NCBI GenBank assembly: GCA_016713505.1
Contig: JADJPA010000001.1
Location: 2,617,501 to 2,681,500 of the forward strand
Source: Candidatus Competibacteraceae bacterium
GTDB lineage: Bacteria > Pseudomonadota > Gammaproteobacteria > Competibacterales > Competibacteraceae
Length of the DNA stretch: 64,000 bases
Reading direction: 5' to 3'
Below, one piece after another: positions 38,996 through 48,606 of this stretch; positions within the stretch are counted from its first letter, which is position 1; the number at the start of each line of letters is the position of its first letter. Below the pieces are notes generated by a model that was not told the DNA's origin, searched no databases, and was given only the letters and a program-made list of their open reading frames with translations. The translations under genes and the position numbers were made by a program.

Positions 38996-40096
38996 ATGGA
39001 ACACCACATCGGTTATCCCCTGGAGACCATCGCCATCTTCGCGGCGGTGGTGATCTTCTCAGTGTGGCTGGACCTGCGGCTGCACCGGGACGGCAAGGAC
39101 ATCAGCATCGCCAACGCCATGGCCTGGTCGCTGTTTTGGATCTTCTTGGCTATCGCCTTTTATTTCTACATCAAGATCCATCACGGCGCCGAATTCGCCG
39201 AATTGTATCTCGCCGGCTACATCTTGGAAAAATCGCTGTCGGTGGACAATTTGATGGTGTTTGTGGCCATCTTTTCCTCCTTCGGCATCAGAGGTGCCTT
39301 GCAACACCGAATCTTGTATTTCGGCATCCTTGGCGCGGTGGTTTTTCGAATGCTTTTCATCGCCTTCGGCACGACACTGTTCGGCCTGAGCACCTGGATC
39401 GAATTCGTGTTCGCCGCCATCGTGGCCTGGACCGGCTGGAAAATGCTGGCCGGCGTCGGCGGTGACGATGAGATCGAGGATTATTCCGACCATTGGTCGG
39501 TGAAGATGACCCAAAAGCTGATTCCGGTCTATCCACGCTTGCACGGCCACCATTTCTTCGTGGACCGCAAACATGTGGAGGAGATAACGGCGCAAGACTC
39601 CAGCATCGTGGTCGCCCGCAAGGCGGCGCTATACGCCACGCCGATGCTGTTGTGCTTGGTGGTCATCGAGGTTTCCGACATCATTTTCGCCTTCGATTCG
39701 GTGCCGGCGATCATCGCGGTGACCCGCGAGCCGCTTTTGGTCTATTCGGCGGTGATTTTCGCGATTCTGGGGTTTGCGTTCGCTGTATTTCGTGCTGGCG
39801 GCGGCGCAGAAGTATCTGGTCCATCTGGACAAGGCGGTGGCGGCGCTGTTGTTCTTCATCGCGTTCAAGCTGGCGCTGCAAGCCTCCAACCACATGTTTC
39901 ACTGGCCCGGCTTCAACATCTCCGCCAATCTGAGCCTGATGATCATCCTCGGCACGCTGGCGGTGGGCGTGATCGCCTCGCTGGTGTTCCCGGCGAAAGA
40001 CGAGCCGGAGGACGCGAGCGCGGCGCGCCAAGCGAAGGTGGAGGAAAAATCGAAACTCGCGAGATCGAGGAAGCCCGCGAACAGGGGCCTTCCTAA
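38996..40096 (+). CDS. terC: TerC-family membrane protein, reading frame broken twice
   Basis: The N-terminal 259 codons give a normal TerC: many membrane helices with LEKSLSVDNLMVF and the IEVSDIIFAFDSVPAI motif. At about 39773 the TerC sequence moves to the +1 frame (LRSLYFVLAAAQKYLVHLDK onward) and continues to VFPAKDEPED and AKVEEK. At about 40049 it returns to the original frame, ending EEAREQGPS and TAA at 40096. Both shifts lie at homopolymers: one extra base in GGGGTTT and one missing A in a run of five. Corrected, the protein would be about 366 residues, close to normal. Either two sequencing errors or a mutated gene with a compensating change. Confidence 0.85.
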   Translation: MEHHIGYPLETIAIFAAVVIFSVWLDLRLHRDGKDISIANAMAWSLFWIFLAIAFYFYIKIHHGAEFAELYLAGYILEKSLSVDNLMVFVAIFSSFGIRGALQHRILYFGILGAVVFRMLFIAFGTTLFGLSTWIEFVFAAIVAWTGWKMLAGVGGDDEIEDYSDHWSVKMTQKLIPVYPRLHGHHFFVDRKHVEEITAQDSSIVVARKAALYATPMLLCLVVIEVSDIIFAFDSVPAIIAVTREPLLVYSAVIFAILGFAFAVFRAGGGAEVSGPSGQGGGGAVVLHRVQAGAASLQPHVSLARLQHLRQSEPDDHPRHAGGGRDRLAGVPGERRAGGRERGAPSEGGGKIETREIEEAREQGPS

Positions 40097-40201
40097 GCAT
40101 CGTCAGGCGGTTTGGCCGACGCGGCGGGTTGCAACCCCGCGTCGGCCAAATCCAAATCGTTTGACAAAACTATCCGCATTCACCCACGGGAGCACAATCT
40201 C

Positions 40202-40777
40202 ATGGCCATTTCCCTCAACAAAGGCGGCAAGTTATCCCTGAGCAAGGAAGCGCCAGACTTGAAGAAAGTTCTGGTGGGGCTCGGCTGGGACGCCCGCGCC
40301 ACCGACGGCGCCGACTTCGATCTGGACGCCTCGGCGTTCTTGCTCGACGCCAACGGCAAGGTCCGCTCCGACGCCGACTTCATCTTTTACAACCAACTGA
40401 AATCGACCTGCGGGTCGGTGCAGCATACCGGCGACAACCGCACCGGCGCGGGCGAGGGCGACGACGAAGCGCTGATGGTGGATTTGAGCCGGGTGCCGGC
40501 GGAGGTCCACAAAATCACCTTCACCGTCACCATCCACGACGCCGACCAGCGCAAGCAGAATTTCGGCCAAGTGCAGAACGCCTTCATCCGGTTGGTCAAC
40601 GCCGAAACCAACGCCGAAGTGGCCCGCTACGACCTCGGCGAGGACGCCTCCACCGAAACCGCGATGATCTTCGGCGAGATTTACCGCCACGGCAGCGAGT
40701 GGAAGTTTGGAGCCGTCGGCCAAGGCTACGCCGGCGGGCTGGCGGCGATGTGCCGGCAATACGGCGTCAACATCTGA
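40202..40777 (+). CDS. terD: Tellurium resistance protein TerD
   Basis: The 191-residue TerD starts MAISLNKGGKLSLSKEAP at ATG 40202. Two calcium-binding regions are intact: DFDLDASAFLLDANGK and HTGDNRTGAGEGDDE. The C-terminus (GQGYAGGLAAMCRQYGV) is typical. The frame opens upstream of 40202, but that part corresponds to terC DNA. Confidence 0.95.
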   Translation: MAISLNKGGKLSLSKEAPDLKKVLVGLGWDARATDGADFDLDASAFLLDANGKVRSDADFIFYNQLKSTCGSVQHTGDNRTGAGEGDDEALMVDLSRVPAEVHKITFTVTIHDADQRKQNFGQVQNAFIRLVNAETNAEVARYDLGEDASTETAMIFGEIYRHGSEWKFGAVGQGYAGGLAAMCRQYGVNI

Positions 40778-40823
40778 TCGGGATTTCCCCACTTTTCAAT
40801 TTTTACCGCTTGGAGGAACGATT

Positions 40824-41402
40824 ATGGCGATCTCACTGCAAAAAGGCGGCAACGTGTCGCTGAGCAAGCAAGCCCCCGGACTGAAGCGGATCCGATTCGG
40901 CCTGGGTTGGGACTTGCGCAAAACCGACGGGGCGGCGTTCGATCTGGACGCCTCGGCCTTCGTGCTGGACGCCGGCGGCAAGGTGTTAAGCGACCAGCAT
41001 TTCGTGTTCTACAACAACCCCAAGGCTCCGGGCGGCGGAGTCGAGCACAAGGGCGACAACCGCTCCGGCGAGGGCGAGGGCGACGATGAGGTCATCGAGA
41101 TCACGCTCGATTCGATGGACGCCACCGCCGCCAAGGTGTCGTTCGTGGTCACCATCCACGACGCCGACCAGCGCAAGCAGAACTTCGGTCAAGTCGGCAA
41201 CGCCTACATCCGCGCGCTCAACGCCGAGGGCGATCAGGAAATCGCCCGCTACGATCTGTCCGAGGACGCTTCCACCGAAACCGCGATGATCTTCGGCGAG
41301 CTGTACCGCAACAACGACGAGTGGAAGTTCAAGGCCATCGGCCAGGGCTACGCCGGCGGACTGGCGGCGGTCGCGCGCGATTTCGGCGTCAATCTCGGCT
41401 AA
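40824..41402 (+). CDS. terE: Tellurium resistance protein TerE
   Basis: The 192-residue TerD-family paralogue begins MAISLQKGGNVSLSKQAP behind TTGGAGG and is very similar to terD (same DLDASAFVLDAGGK and GDNRSGEGEGDDE motifs). Its last position in the set fits TerE. A strong terminator follows. Confidence 0.93.
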   Translation: MAISLQKGGNVSLSKQAPGLKRIRFGLGWDLRKTDGAAFDLDASAFVLDAGGKVLSDQHFVFYNNPKAPGGGVEHKGDNRSGEGEGDDEVIEITLDSMDATAAKVSFVVTIHDADQRKQNFGQVGNAYIRALNAEGDQEIARYDLSEDASTETAMIFGELYRNNDEWKFKAIGQGYAGGLAAVARDFGVNLG

Positions 41403-41451
41403 AACTCGGGTAAAATCAGCGACGCCCGGCCACCGCGCCACCTCAATTCAG

Positions 41452-41476
41452 CCCGCCGGTTCACGGCGGGCTTTTG
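41452..41476 (+). terminator. Rho-independent terminator after terE
   Basis: An 8-bp stem GCCCGCCG-GTTCA-CGGCGGGC is followed by TTTTGCTTT. It closes the ter operon and precedes the TrpB-like gene. Confidence 0.92.
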
Positions 41477-41493
41477 CTTTCTGGACACCGAAC

Positions 41494-42861
41494 ATGAGCG
41501 AAACCGTCAAATACCTGCTCGATGAAAGCCGGATGCCGAAATATTGGTACAACCTGGTCGCCGACTTGCCGAAACCGCCGCCGCCCGTGTTGCATCCAGG
41601 AACGCTACAACCCATCGGCCCGGACGATCTGACCCCGCTGTTTCCGATGGCGCTGATCATGCAAGAAGTCGCCACCGAGCGCGACATCGAGATTCCAGAG
41701 CCGGTCCGCTCCATTTATCGCCAGTGGCGGCCCAGCCCGCTTTATCGCGCCCGCCGCTTGGAAAAGGCGCTCGATACCCCGGCGCGGATCTATTACAAGT
41801 ACGAGGGCGTCAGCCCGGCCGGCAGCCACAAGCCCAACACCGCCGTCGCGCAAGCCTTTTACAACCAGCAAGCGGGCATCAAGCGCATCGCCACCGAAAC
41901 CGGGGCTGGTCAATGGGGTTCGTCGCTGGCTTTTGCCGGCGCGCTGTTCGGCATCGAGGTGCAGGTGTTCATGGTGCGGGTGTCCTACCAGCAGAAACCG
42001 TATCGGCGGGCGTTGATGGAGACCTATGGGGCGCGCTGCGTGGCCTCACCCTCCGAGGAAACCGCCTCCGGCCGGGCCGTGCTGGCCCGTCGCCCGGACC
42101 ATCCCGGCAGCCTCGGCATCGCCATTTCCGAAGCGGTGGAAATCGCCGCCCAGCGCGACGATACCAACTACGCGCTCGGTTCGGTCTTGAACCACGTGCT
42201 GCTGCATCAAACCGTGACCGGCCTGGAAGCCATCGCGCAACTGGAAATGGCCGATGACTATGCCGACGTGGTGATCGGCTGCGCCGGCGGCGGCTCCAAT
42301 TTCGCCGGCATCGCCTTTCCCTTCATCGGCGCGCAACTGCGCGGTGGCCCCAAAGTGCGGGCCGTAGCGGTGGAGCCGGCGGCCTGCCCTACTCTGACGC
42401 GCGGCCGTTACGCCTATGATTTCGGCGATACCGCGCATCTGACGCCGCTGACCAAGATGCACACGCTGGGATCGACCTTTACCCCGCCCGGCTTTCACGC
42501 TGGCGGGCTGCGCTACCACGGCATGGCCCCGCTGGTCAGTCACGCCGAAAAACTGGGTCTGATCGAAGCCCGCGCTTACCATCAGATCGGTTGTTTCGAA
42601 GCGGGCGTGCTGTTTGGCCGCACTGAAGGCATACTGCCCGCGCCGGAAAGCAATCACGCGGTGCGCGCCGCCGTCGACGAGGCGCTACGCTGCAAGGAAG
42701 AAGGAACGAGCCAGGCGATCCTGTTCAACCTATCTGGCCACGGCCACTTCGACATGCAGGCCTACATGGACTATTTCGCCGGCAAACTGACCGATCAGGA
42801 TTACAACGAAGCCGAACTGGCGATGGCGCTCTCGGGATTGCCTTCGGTGGCGGACGCTTGA
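41494..42861 (+). CDS. TrpB2-type PLP-dependent tryptophan synthase beta-like enzyme
   Basis: This 455-residue fold-type II PLP enzyme matches the stand-alone TrpB2 branch rather than the 400-residue TrpB that pairs with TrpA. The PLP lysine lies in SPAGSHKPNTAVAQA, and the phosphate loop is GCAGGGSNFAG. ETGAGQWGSSLAFAG is the equivalent of the catalytic-Glu loop. TrpB2 enzymes may salvage indole with serine. No other trp genes are nearby. It lies 17 bp after the ter terminator. Confidence 0.88.
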   Translation: MSETVKYLLDESRMPKYWYNLVADLPKPPPPVLHPGTLQPIGPDDLTPLFPMALIMQEVATERDIEIPEPVRSIYRQWRPSPLYRARRLEKALDTPARIYYKYEGVSPAGSHKPNTAVAQAFYNQQAGIKRIATETGAGQWGSSLAFAGALFGIEVQVFMVRVSYQQKPYRRALMETYGARCVASPSEETASGRAVLARRPDHPGSLGIAISEAVEIAAQRDDTNYALGSVLNHVLLHQTVTGLEAIAQLEMADDYADVVIGCAGGGSNFAGIAFPFIGAQLRGGPKVRAVAVEPAACPTLTRGRYAYDFGDTAHLTPLTKMHTLGSTFTPPGFHAGGLRYHGMAPLVSHAEKLGLIEARAYHQIGCFEAGVLFGRTEGILPAPESNHAVRAAVDEALRCKEEGTSQAILFNLSGHGHFDMQAYMDYFAGKLTDQDYNEAELAMALSGLPSVADA

Positions 42862-42933
42862 AAGAGGGCCTGAGCAGACTGCGGTCGCCTCGGAGCTTTA
42901 CGCCGATTTTGCTGTTCTCTTTGCGGGGTATTT

Positions 42934-44034
42934 ATGTTCTTTGCTAAGAAAACCGATAAAAAACCGTCGGATGAACCGCGATCGGCAAACCCCAAACCTG
43001 CGGCGGAGGGCGATTCCGCGCTGGATGCCGCCGCGGGGTTGCTGCGCATTCTGGGCAAATACGCCTTCGATCTCGATCAATACAGCGCGCAAACCGTCAA
43101 CGAACTCTGCGAGCAATGGGCCAGGCATATCCTGATCGGTTCGCCCTACCCAGGGGCCGCCGACAACGCCGACGCCAGCGCGCTCGCCGAACGCAACTGG
43201 CAAGGTCTGCGCGAGTTCGTCACCCAGTTGCGGCAACAGGAAAAAACCTTCGTTTCCACCCACTTCAAGGAAATCCGCAACGTTCTCGGCGATTTCATCG
43301 ATACGCTGGGCAAGGTCATCGCCGAAAATCAGGAAGACCAGACTCAAATCGCCGACCAGCTCAACCATCTCAAAAGCGCGATCGAAAGCAATGCGCCGCT
43401 AGAAAAGCTCAAGCAAGAGGCCATGCGGGTGGTCAGCGTGATCGGCGTCATCGCCGAACAGCGCCAGCAAGCGCAGCGCGACATCCTCAAGCAACTGTCC
43501 GGCAAACTGAGAGCCATGCGCGAGGAGCTGAGCGCGGCGCGGCGGGAGATGGAACTGGACCCCTTGACTCGGCTGTACAACCGCAAGGCGTTCGACCAGC
43601 AGTTGCAACGCACCTTCGAATTCAACAAGCTTTCCGGTCAACCCGCTTGCCTGCTGATGGCCGATCTGGACCACTTCAAGCAAATCAACGACCAGTTCGG
43701 ACATTTGGCGGGCGATTCGGTACTCAAGAAATTCGCCGATTGTTGCGCGCAAACCTTTCCGCGCCGCAGCGATTTCGTGGCTCGCTACGGCGGCGAGGAA
43801 TTCGCGATCATCGTACAAGAGGTTTCCACCGATGTCGCCGCGATGCTGGCGAAAAGATTGCTGCAAGCGGTGCGGGCCTTGCGAATTCACTACGAGAATC
43901 ACGAGATCTCGGTCACGGTCTCGATCGGAGTCGCCGAACTCAATCCTCAGGATGAGCTTGCGAGCTGGTTGCGACATGCCGATGAAGCGCTCTATCGCGC
44001 CAAGCAGGACGGACGAGATCGTTTCGCGCTCTGA
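42934..44034 (+). CDS. Diguanylate cyclase (GGDEF) with helical N-terminal region
   Basis: The 366-residue protein has an N-terminal helical region (about 30-205, no membrane segment) ending in a coiled coil, then a GGDEF domain (about 208-366). The active-site motif is GGEEF at 286-290. The inhibitory I-site RxxD (R277, D280) sits five residues before it, so product feedback is expected. It should make cyclic di-GMP from GTP in the cytoplasm. The signal sensed by the N-terminus is unknown. Confidence 0.93.
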   Translation: MFFAKKTDKKPSDEPRSANPKPAAEGDSALDAAAGLLRILGKYAFDLDQYSAQTVNELCEQWARHILIGSPYPGAADNADASALAERNWQGLREFVTQLRQQEKTFVSTHFKEIRNVLGDFIDTLGKVIAENQEDQTQIADQLNHLKSAIESNAPLEKLKQEAMRVVSVIGVIAEQRQQAQRDILKQLSGKLRAMREELSAARREMELDPLTRLYNRKAFDQQLQRTFEFNKLSGQPACLLMADLDHFKQINDQFGHLAGDSVLKKFADCCAQTFPRRSDFVARYGGEEFAIIVQEVSTDVAAMLAKRLLQAVRALRIHYENHEISVTVSIGVAELNPQDELASWLRHADEALYRAKQDGRDRFAL

Positions 44035-44185
44035 CGCGATCCGCCCGCCGCGCTCCGGCCGGCGTCGGAGCCGTCCGCGGCAAAACGAATAGTTGCTACA
44101 ATCGCTTTAACGTTCTCAAGGCCCGGCAGCGACGCTCATCCCGCGAGCTTTGGCGCTCCCTCTCACACTTTGGAGTTGTTCCTCC

Positions 44186-44572
44186 ATGGCCCAGGGCAAA
44201 ACCGACTACACCATCAAAGTGGCCGCGCAGGCTTTTTATCTGGACGAACAATCGGACCCGGCCCACGACCGTTACGTCTTCGCCTATACCGTAGTGATCC
44301 AGAACCACGGCAACATTCCCGCCAAGCTGCTCAGCCGGCACTGGATCATCACCGACTCCAACGGCAAGATTGAAGAAGTGCGCGGCGAGGGCGTGGTCGG
44401 CGAACAACCGTATCTGCGTCCCGGCGAAGGCTTCCAGTACACCAGCGGCGCGATCCTGGAAACCTCGGTCGGCAGCATGAAGGGCAGCTACCAGATGCTG
44501 GCCGATGACGGCATCACCTTCGATGCCGCTATCCCGGCGTTCGTCCTGTCCATTCCCCGCACCCTGCATTGA
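44186..44572 (+). CDS. apaG: ApaG domain protein
   Basis: The 128-residue ApaG has the single fibronectin-III-like fold. Conserved segments are YVFAYTVVIQNHG, LLSRHWIITDSNGKIEEVRGEGVVGEQP and GEGFQYTSGAILETSVGSMKGSYQM. From ATG 44186 the length matches E. coli ApaG (125). The precise function is unclear; it has been linked to cobalt and magnesium sensitivity. It is not beside rsmA or apaH here. Confidence 0.95.
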   Translation: MAQGKTDYTIKVAAQAFYLDEQSDPAHDRYVFAYTVVIQNHGNIPAKLLSRHWIITDSNGKIEEVRGEGVVGEQPYLRPGEGFQYTSGAILETSVGSMKGSYQMLADDGITFDAAIPAFVLSIPRTLH

Positions 44573-44593
44573 CGGCCGAACGAGCGAGCCGCC

Positions 44594-45202
44594 ATGTCGC
44601 TGCGTTATAGCTACACCCTGCTGGCGCCGCTTTATGATGCCTTCGTCGCGCCGGCCACCGCCGCCGCGCGGCGGGACAATCTGGCCTTGTTGCCGCAAAC
44701 GCCGGACGCCGACGTGCTGCTGGTCGGCGTCGGTAGCGGCCTGGACATCCCGCTGTTGCCGCGCGGGCCGCGCTACACCGGCCTCGACCTGACGCCCGCC
44801 ATGCTGGAGCGCGCCCGCCGCAAGGCCGCCGCCGCGAATCTGCCGATCCGGCTTGATGTGGGGGATGCCCGCCGCCTGCCCTACCGCGATACCACCTTCG
44901 ATAGCGTGGTGTTGCATCTTATTCTGGCGGTGACTCCCCAACCGGAGCAGGTGTTGGCGGAAGCGGCGCGGGTGCTGTGGCCCGGCGGCCAGCTACTGAT
45001 TTTCGATAAATTTCTGCGGCCTGGCCAAGCAGCGCCCGTGCGCCGGCTGCTCAGCCCGTTGCTGGGGCTGCTGGCCACCCGCACCGATGTGGTGTTCGAA
45101 CGGGTGCTGGCGCGGACGCCGGGATTGGAAATCGTCTCCGACCAGCCGGCGCTGGCCGGCGGCTGGTTCCGGCGGATCGTGCTGCGCAAAACCGGCGCAT
45201 AA
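44594..45202 (+). CDS. Class I SAM-dependent methyltransferase
   Basis: This 202-residue methyltransferase of the UbiE/PmtA-like type begins with a short RYSYTLLAPLYDAF segment. The SAM loop is LLVGVGSGLDIPLL, with GLDLTPAMLERAR as the second motif and VGDARRLPYRDTTFDSV as the third. The overall resemblance to phosphatidylethanolamine or ubiquinone methyltransferases suggests a lipid-like substrate, but this is inference. Confidence 0.85.
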   Translation: MSLRYSYTLLAPLYDAFVAPATAAARRDNLALLPQTPDADVLLVGVGSGLDIPLLPRGPRYTGLDLTPAMLERARRKAAAANLPIRLDVGDARRLPYRDTTFDSVVLHLILAVTPQPEQVLAEAARVLWPGGQLLIFDKFLRPGQAAPVRRLLSPLLGLLATRTDVVFERVLARTPGLEIVSDQPALAGGWFRRIVLRKTGA

Positions 45203-45315
45203 GGGAGAACCGCCGCCGGCTGCCGCATTCTCGTCCGGCGGTTGGGGCAGCCCTTGATAATGCCTTGCCTCGCCCGCATTTAGGGAGAAATCTACTCTCA
45301 GCCGCGAGAAACAGC

Positions 45316-47742
45316 ATGACCGATCACGAAATCGAAACTCTTGAAGCGGAAGTCGTGCGTGAAGACGATATTTCCGACGGCACGACCGCCAACACCATCG
45401 TCGCCGCCGCCGATATTCTGCCCAGCACGCTCTACCTGTTGCCGCTGTCCGAACGGCCGTTTTTTCCGGCGCAGGCGCTGCCGTTGCTGCTGAACGAAGA
45501 ACCGTGGTTGCCGACCATCGAGGCCGCCGCCGAACGCGAGCAACGAGTCATCGGCCTGATGCTGGTCAAGCCCGACAGCGCGGAAAAGGCCGAAAGTCCC
45601 GCCGACTTTTACGACGTGGGCACGGTCGCGCGGATGCACCAGCTGGCCCGCAACGAAGGGCGCCTGCAATTCATCGCCCAGGGCCTCAAGCGCTTTCGCA
45701 TTCAAAGCTGGCTATCCGAGACCCCGCCTTATCACGCTCAGGTCGAATACCTGAACGAGGAGGACGAAGCGGGCGTCGAGGAATTGCGCGCCTATTCGCT
45801 GGCGATCATCAACACGCTGAAAGAGTTGATCCCGCTCAACCCGCTGTATTCCGAGGAATTGAAGTTCTTCCTCAACCGCTTCAACACCCACGATCCGTCG
45901 CCGCTGGCCGATTTCGCCGCCAGCTTGACCACCGCCAGCAAGGAGGAATTGCAAGATATTTTGGCGACCGCGCCGATTTTGGAGCGGATGAAAAAAGTGA
46001 TCGTGCTGATCAAGAAGGAACTGGAAGTCGCCCAGCTCCAGACCCACATCCGCAAGCAGGTCGAGGAGAAGATGAGCGAGCACCAGCGCAAGTTCTTCTT
46101 GCGCGAGCAGCTCAAGGCCATCCAGCAGGAACTCGGCATCGCCAAGGACGACCGCACCGCCGACGTGGACCGCTTCCGCGAGCGGCTGGCGAGCAAAACC
46201 GTTCCCGAAGCCCCCATGAAACGGATCGAGGAGGAACTGGAGAAGCTGGCGATCCTGGAAACCGGCTCGCCGGAATACGCCGTCACCCGCAACTATCTGG
46301 ATGTGATGACCGAATTGCCGTGGGGTGTTTACTCCACCGACAACCTGGATTTGAAGCACGGCCGCGAAATTCTCGACCGCGACCATGACGGGCTGGGCGA
46401 TGTGAAGGACCGCATCATCGAGTTTCTGGCGGTGGGCGCGCTGAAAGGCCAGGTCGGCGGCTCGATCATCCTGCTGGTCGGCCCGCCCGGCGTCGGCAAG
46501 ACCTCCATCGGCCGCTCGGTGGCCGACGCGTTGGATCGCAAATTTTACCGCTTCAGCCTGGGCGGAATGCGCGATGAGGCCGAAATTAAGGGCCACCGCC
46601 GCACTTACATCGGCGCGCTGCCCGGCAAGTTCATCCAGGCGTTGCGGGAATCCAAGACCGCCAACCCGATCATCATGCTCGACGAGATCGACAAGATCGG
46701 CGCGTCGTTCCGGGGCGATCCCGCGTCCGCCCTGCTGGAGGTGCTCGATCCCGAACAGAACAGCGAGTTTCTGGATCATTATCTGGACGTGCGCTTCGAT
46801 CTGTCCAAGGTGTTGTTCATCTGCACCGCCAACCAGCTCGACACCATTCCGGGGCCGCTGCTCGACCGCATGGAAACGATTCGGTTGTCCGGCTATATCA
46901 CCGACGAAAAGGTGCAGATCGCCCGCAACCATCTGTGGCCGAGGCTGTTGGAGCGCAGCGGGCTGGCGCAAGACCGCATCCAGCTCGACGACGCGGCGTT
47001 GCGTCAGATCATCGAGGGCTACGCCCGCGAGGCCGGGGTGCGCAATCTGGAAAAGCAGTTGGGCCGGATCGTCCGCAAGATCGCGGTGGAAATCGTCCAG
47101 GGCCGCGAAGGTGCGATCACGGTGGACGCCGCGCGGCTCGACGACTACCTGGGCAAGCCGCCGTTCAAGCTGGAAACGCTGATGTCCGGTGTGGGCGTGA
47201 TCACCGGCTTGGCGTGGACCGCCATGGGCGGGGCGACGCTCAGCGTCGAAGCCAGCTTGGTCCACACTAAGAATCGGGGCTTCAAGCTGACCGGCCGGCT
47301 GGGCGAGGTGATGCAGGAATCGGCCAACATCGCTTACAGCTACGTCAGCGCCCATCTGGCGGATTATCAGGCCGACCCCAAGTTCTTCGACGAGGCGTTT
47401 GTCCACCTGCACGTCCCGGAAGGGGCGACGCCCAAGGACGGCCCCAGCGCGGGCATCACCATGGCGACCGCCCTGCTGTCATTGGCGCGCGGCCAGCAGC
47501 CCAACCGGCCGCTGGCGATGACCGGCGAGCTGACCTTGAGCGGACAGGTATTGCCCGTGGGCGGGATTCGCGAGAAAGTGATCGCCGCCCGCCGGGTCGG
47601 CCTGTTCGAGCTGATTCTGCCGGAAGGCTGCCGGGGCGATGTCGAGGAATTGCCCGATCACATCAAGGAAGGCTTGACCGTTCACTTTGTAGAGCGCTTC
47701 CAGCAAGTCGTTGCGTTGGTGTTCGATGCCAAAGCAGCGTAA
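45316..47742 (+). CDS. lon: ATP-dependent protease Lon
   Basis: The 808-residue protease has an N-terminal LON substrate domain (about 40-235), an AAA+ module with Walker A GPPGVGKTS and Walker B IIMLDEIDK, and a C-terminal serine protease domain. The Ser-Lys dyad is in PKDGPSAGITMA and GGIREKVIAARR. The ATG at 45316 gives MTDHEIETLEAEVV; an upstream ATG adds 17 residues. There are no clpX or hupB neighbours as in E. coli, so it may be a second lon copy. Confidence 0.96.
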   Translation: MTDHEIETLEAEVVREDDISDGTTANTIVAAADILPSTLYLLPLSERPFFPAQALPLLLNEEPWLPTIEAAAEREQRVIGLMLVKPDSAEKAESPADFYDVGTVARMHQLARNEGRLQFIAQGLKRFRIQSWLSETPPYHAQVEYLNEEDEAGVEELRAYSLAIINTLKELIPLNPLYSEELKFFLNRFNTHDPSPLADFAASLTTASKEELQDILATAPILERMKKVIVLIKKELEVAQLQTHIRKQVEEKMSEHQRKFFLREQLKAIQQELGIAKDDRTADVDRFRERLASKTVPEAPMKRIEEELEKLAILETGSPEYAVTRNYLDVMTELPWGVYSTDNLDLKHGREILDRDHDGLGDVKDRIIEFLAVGALKGQVGGSIILLVGPPGVGKTSIGRSVADALDRKFYRFSLGGMRDEAEIKGHRRTYIGALPGKFIQALRESKTANPIIMLDEIDKIGASFRGDPASALLEVLDPEQNSEFLDHYLDVRFDLSKVLFICTANQLDTIPGPLLDRMETIRLSGYITDEKVQIARNHLWPRLLERSGLAQDRIQLDDAALRQIIEGYAREAGVRNLEKQLGRIVRKIAVEIVQGREGAITVDAARLDDYLGKPPFKLETLMSGVGVITGLAWTAMGGATLSVEASLVHTKNRGFKLTGRLGEVMQESANIAYSYVSAHLADYQADPKFFDEAFVHLHVPEGATPKDGPSAGITMATALLSLARGQQPNRPLAMTGELTLSGQVLPVGGIREKVIAARRVGLFELILPEGCRGDVEELPDHIKEGLTVHFVERFQQVVALVFDAKAA

Positions 47743-47755
47743 TGAGAGGACGATT

Positions 47756-48520
47756 GTGACGCTTCGCCGCCCGGCTACCGCTTGCCTACCGTTGTTTTTG
47801 TCGATCTGGCTGTATTGGCCCGCGCTCGGTTGGAGCGCCTGCGACGACCCGCCCGCCCGGCGGGTCAATTGGTTGCACTGCGACAAACAGGGGATCGATT
47901 TGCAGGGGGCGGATTTGCGTGAAGCGGTGCTGACTCAAGTCAATTTAGCGGGAGTCAAACTGACCAACGCGCGGTTGAGCGGCGCGGATTTGGGCGGCGC
48001 GACGCTGAGTCGGGCCGATTTCTCCGGCGCGGCGTTGGTCGGTTCGCGCTTGGTCTCGGCAAAACTAGAACAAGCGATTTTCGCCAACGCCAGCATGGCC
48101 GGCGCGCGGCTGGAACGCGCCACCTTAACGCAAACGAATCTGAGCGATGCCGATTTGAGCGGGGCGCGGCTGGATCAGGCCGATCTCAATACGGCCGATT
48201 TGAGCGGCGCAAACCTGAGTAAAGCCGTCTTGGCGCAGGCCAACCTGACCGACGCCAAGCTATCCAACGCCGATTTGAGCGGGGCGACGCTCAGCCGGGC
48301 GGTTCTGGAAAATGCGGTCATGACTCACGCCAAACTCCGGGGCGCCAAGCTGGACGGCGCAAACCTGCTGGCGGTCGATTTCACCGGCGCGGAGCTATCG
48401 GAAGCGACGCTGGCCGACGCCCGCATCGACGGCGCTCGCTTCACCGATACCAAGCTCGACAGCACCATTTGGACCGACCGGCGGCGCTGCCGGCCGGGGT
48501 CGATCGGGGAGTGTCGGTAA
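47756..48520 (+). CDS. Secreted pentapeptide-repeat protein
   Basis: From GTG 47756, with AGAGGA upstream, the 254-residue protein has a signal peptide (about 1-28), a short segment with two Cys (SACDDPP, LHCDKQG) and about 35 consecutive A(D/N)LxX pentapeptides forming a right-handed quadrilateral beta helix. The final CRPGSIGECR adds two more Cys, so disulfides may cap the helix. The function of exported members is not known. Confidence 0.84.
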   Translation: MTLRRPATACLPLFLSIWLYWPALGWSACDDPPARRVNWLHCDKQGIDLQGADLREAVLTQVNLAGVKLTNARLSGADLGGATLSRADFSGAALVGSRLVSAKLEQAIFANASMAGARLERATLTQTNLSDADLSGARLDQADLNTADLSGANLSKAVLAQANLTDAKLSNADLSGATLSRAVLENAVMTHAKLRGAKLDGANLLAVDFTGAELSEATLADARIDGARFTDTKLDSTIWTDRRRCRPGSIGECR

Positions 48521-48606
48521 AAAGCAGCGAGTTCAAACGTTGGTTAATCCAGCAGGGCGCTACTTTCAAGCCTGAGGGCAAGCGTCTTGTGGTGGAAGCC
48601 GCATGA
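48511..48606 (+). pseudogene. HicA-type toxin remnant
   Basis: A 31-codon frame starting at GTG 48511 reads KSSEFKRWLIQQGATFKP, which matches the N-terminal helix and turn of HicA mRNA interferases. It then stops (TGA 48604-48606) before the GSH strand carrying the catalytic histidine. A full HicA has 60-80 residues. No HicB antitoxin gene follows. It overlaps the pentapeptide gene's end. Confidence 0.55.

Noticed and set aside
39774..40241. Separate gene starting inside terC (155 codons)
   Set aside because: Its first 90 residues are the missing part of TerC, so it is the frameshifted portion of terC rather than an independent gene. Its tail runs into terD.
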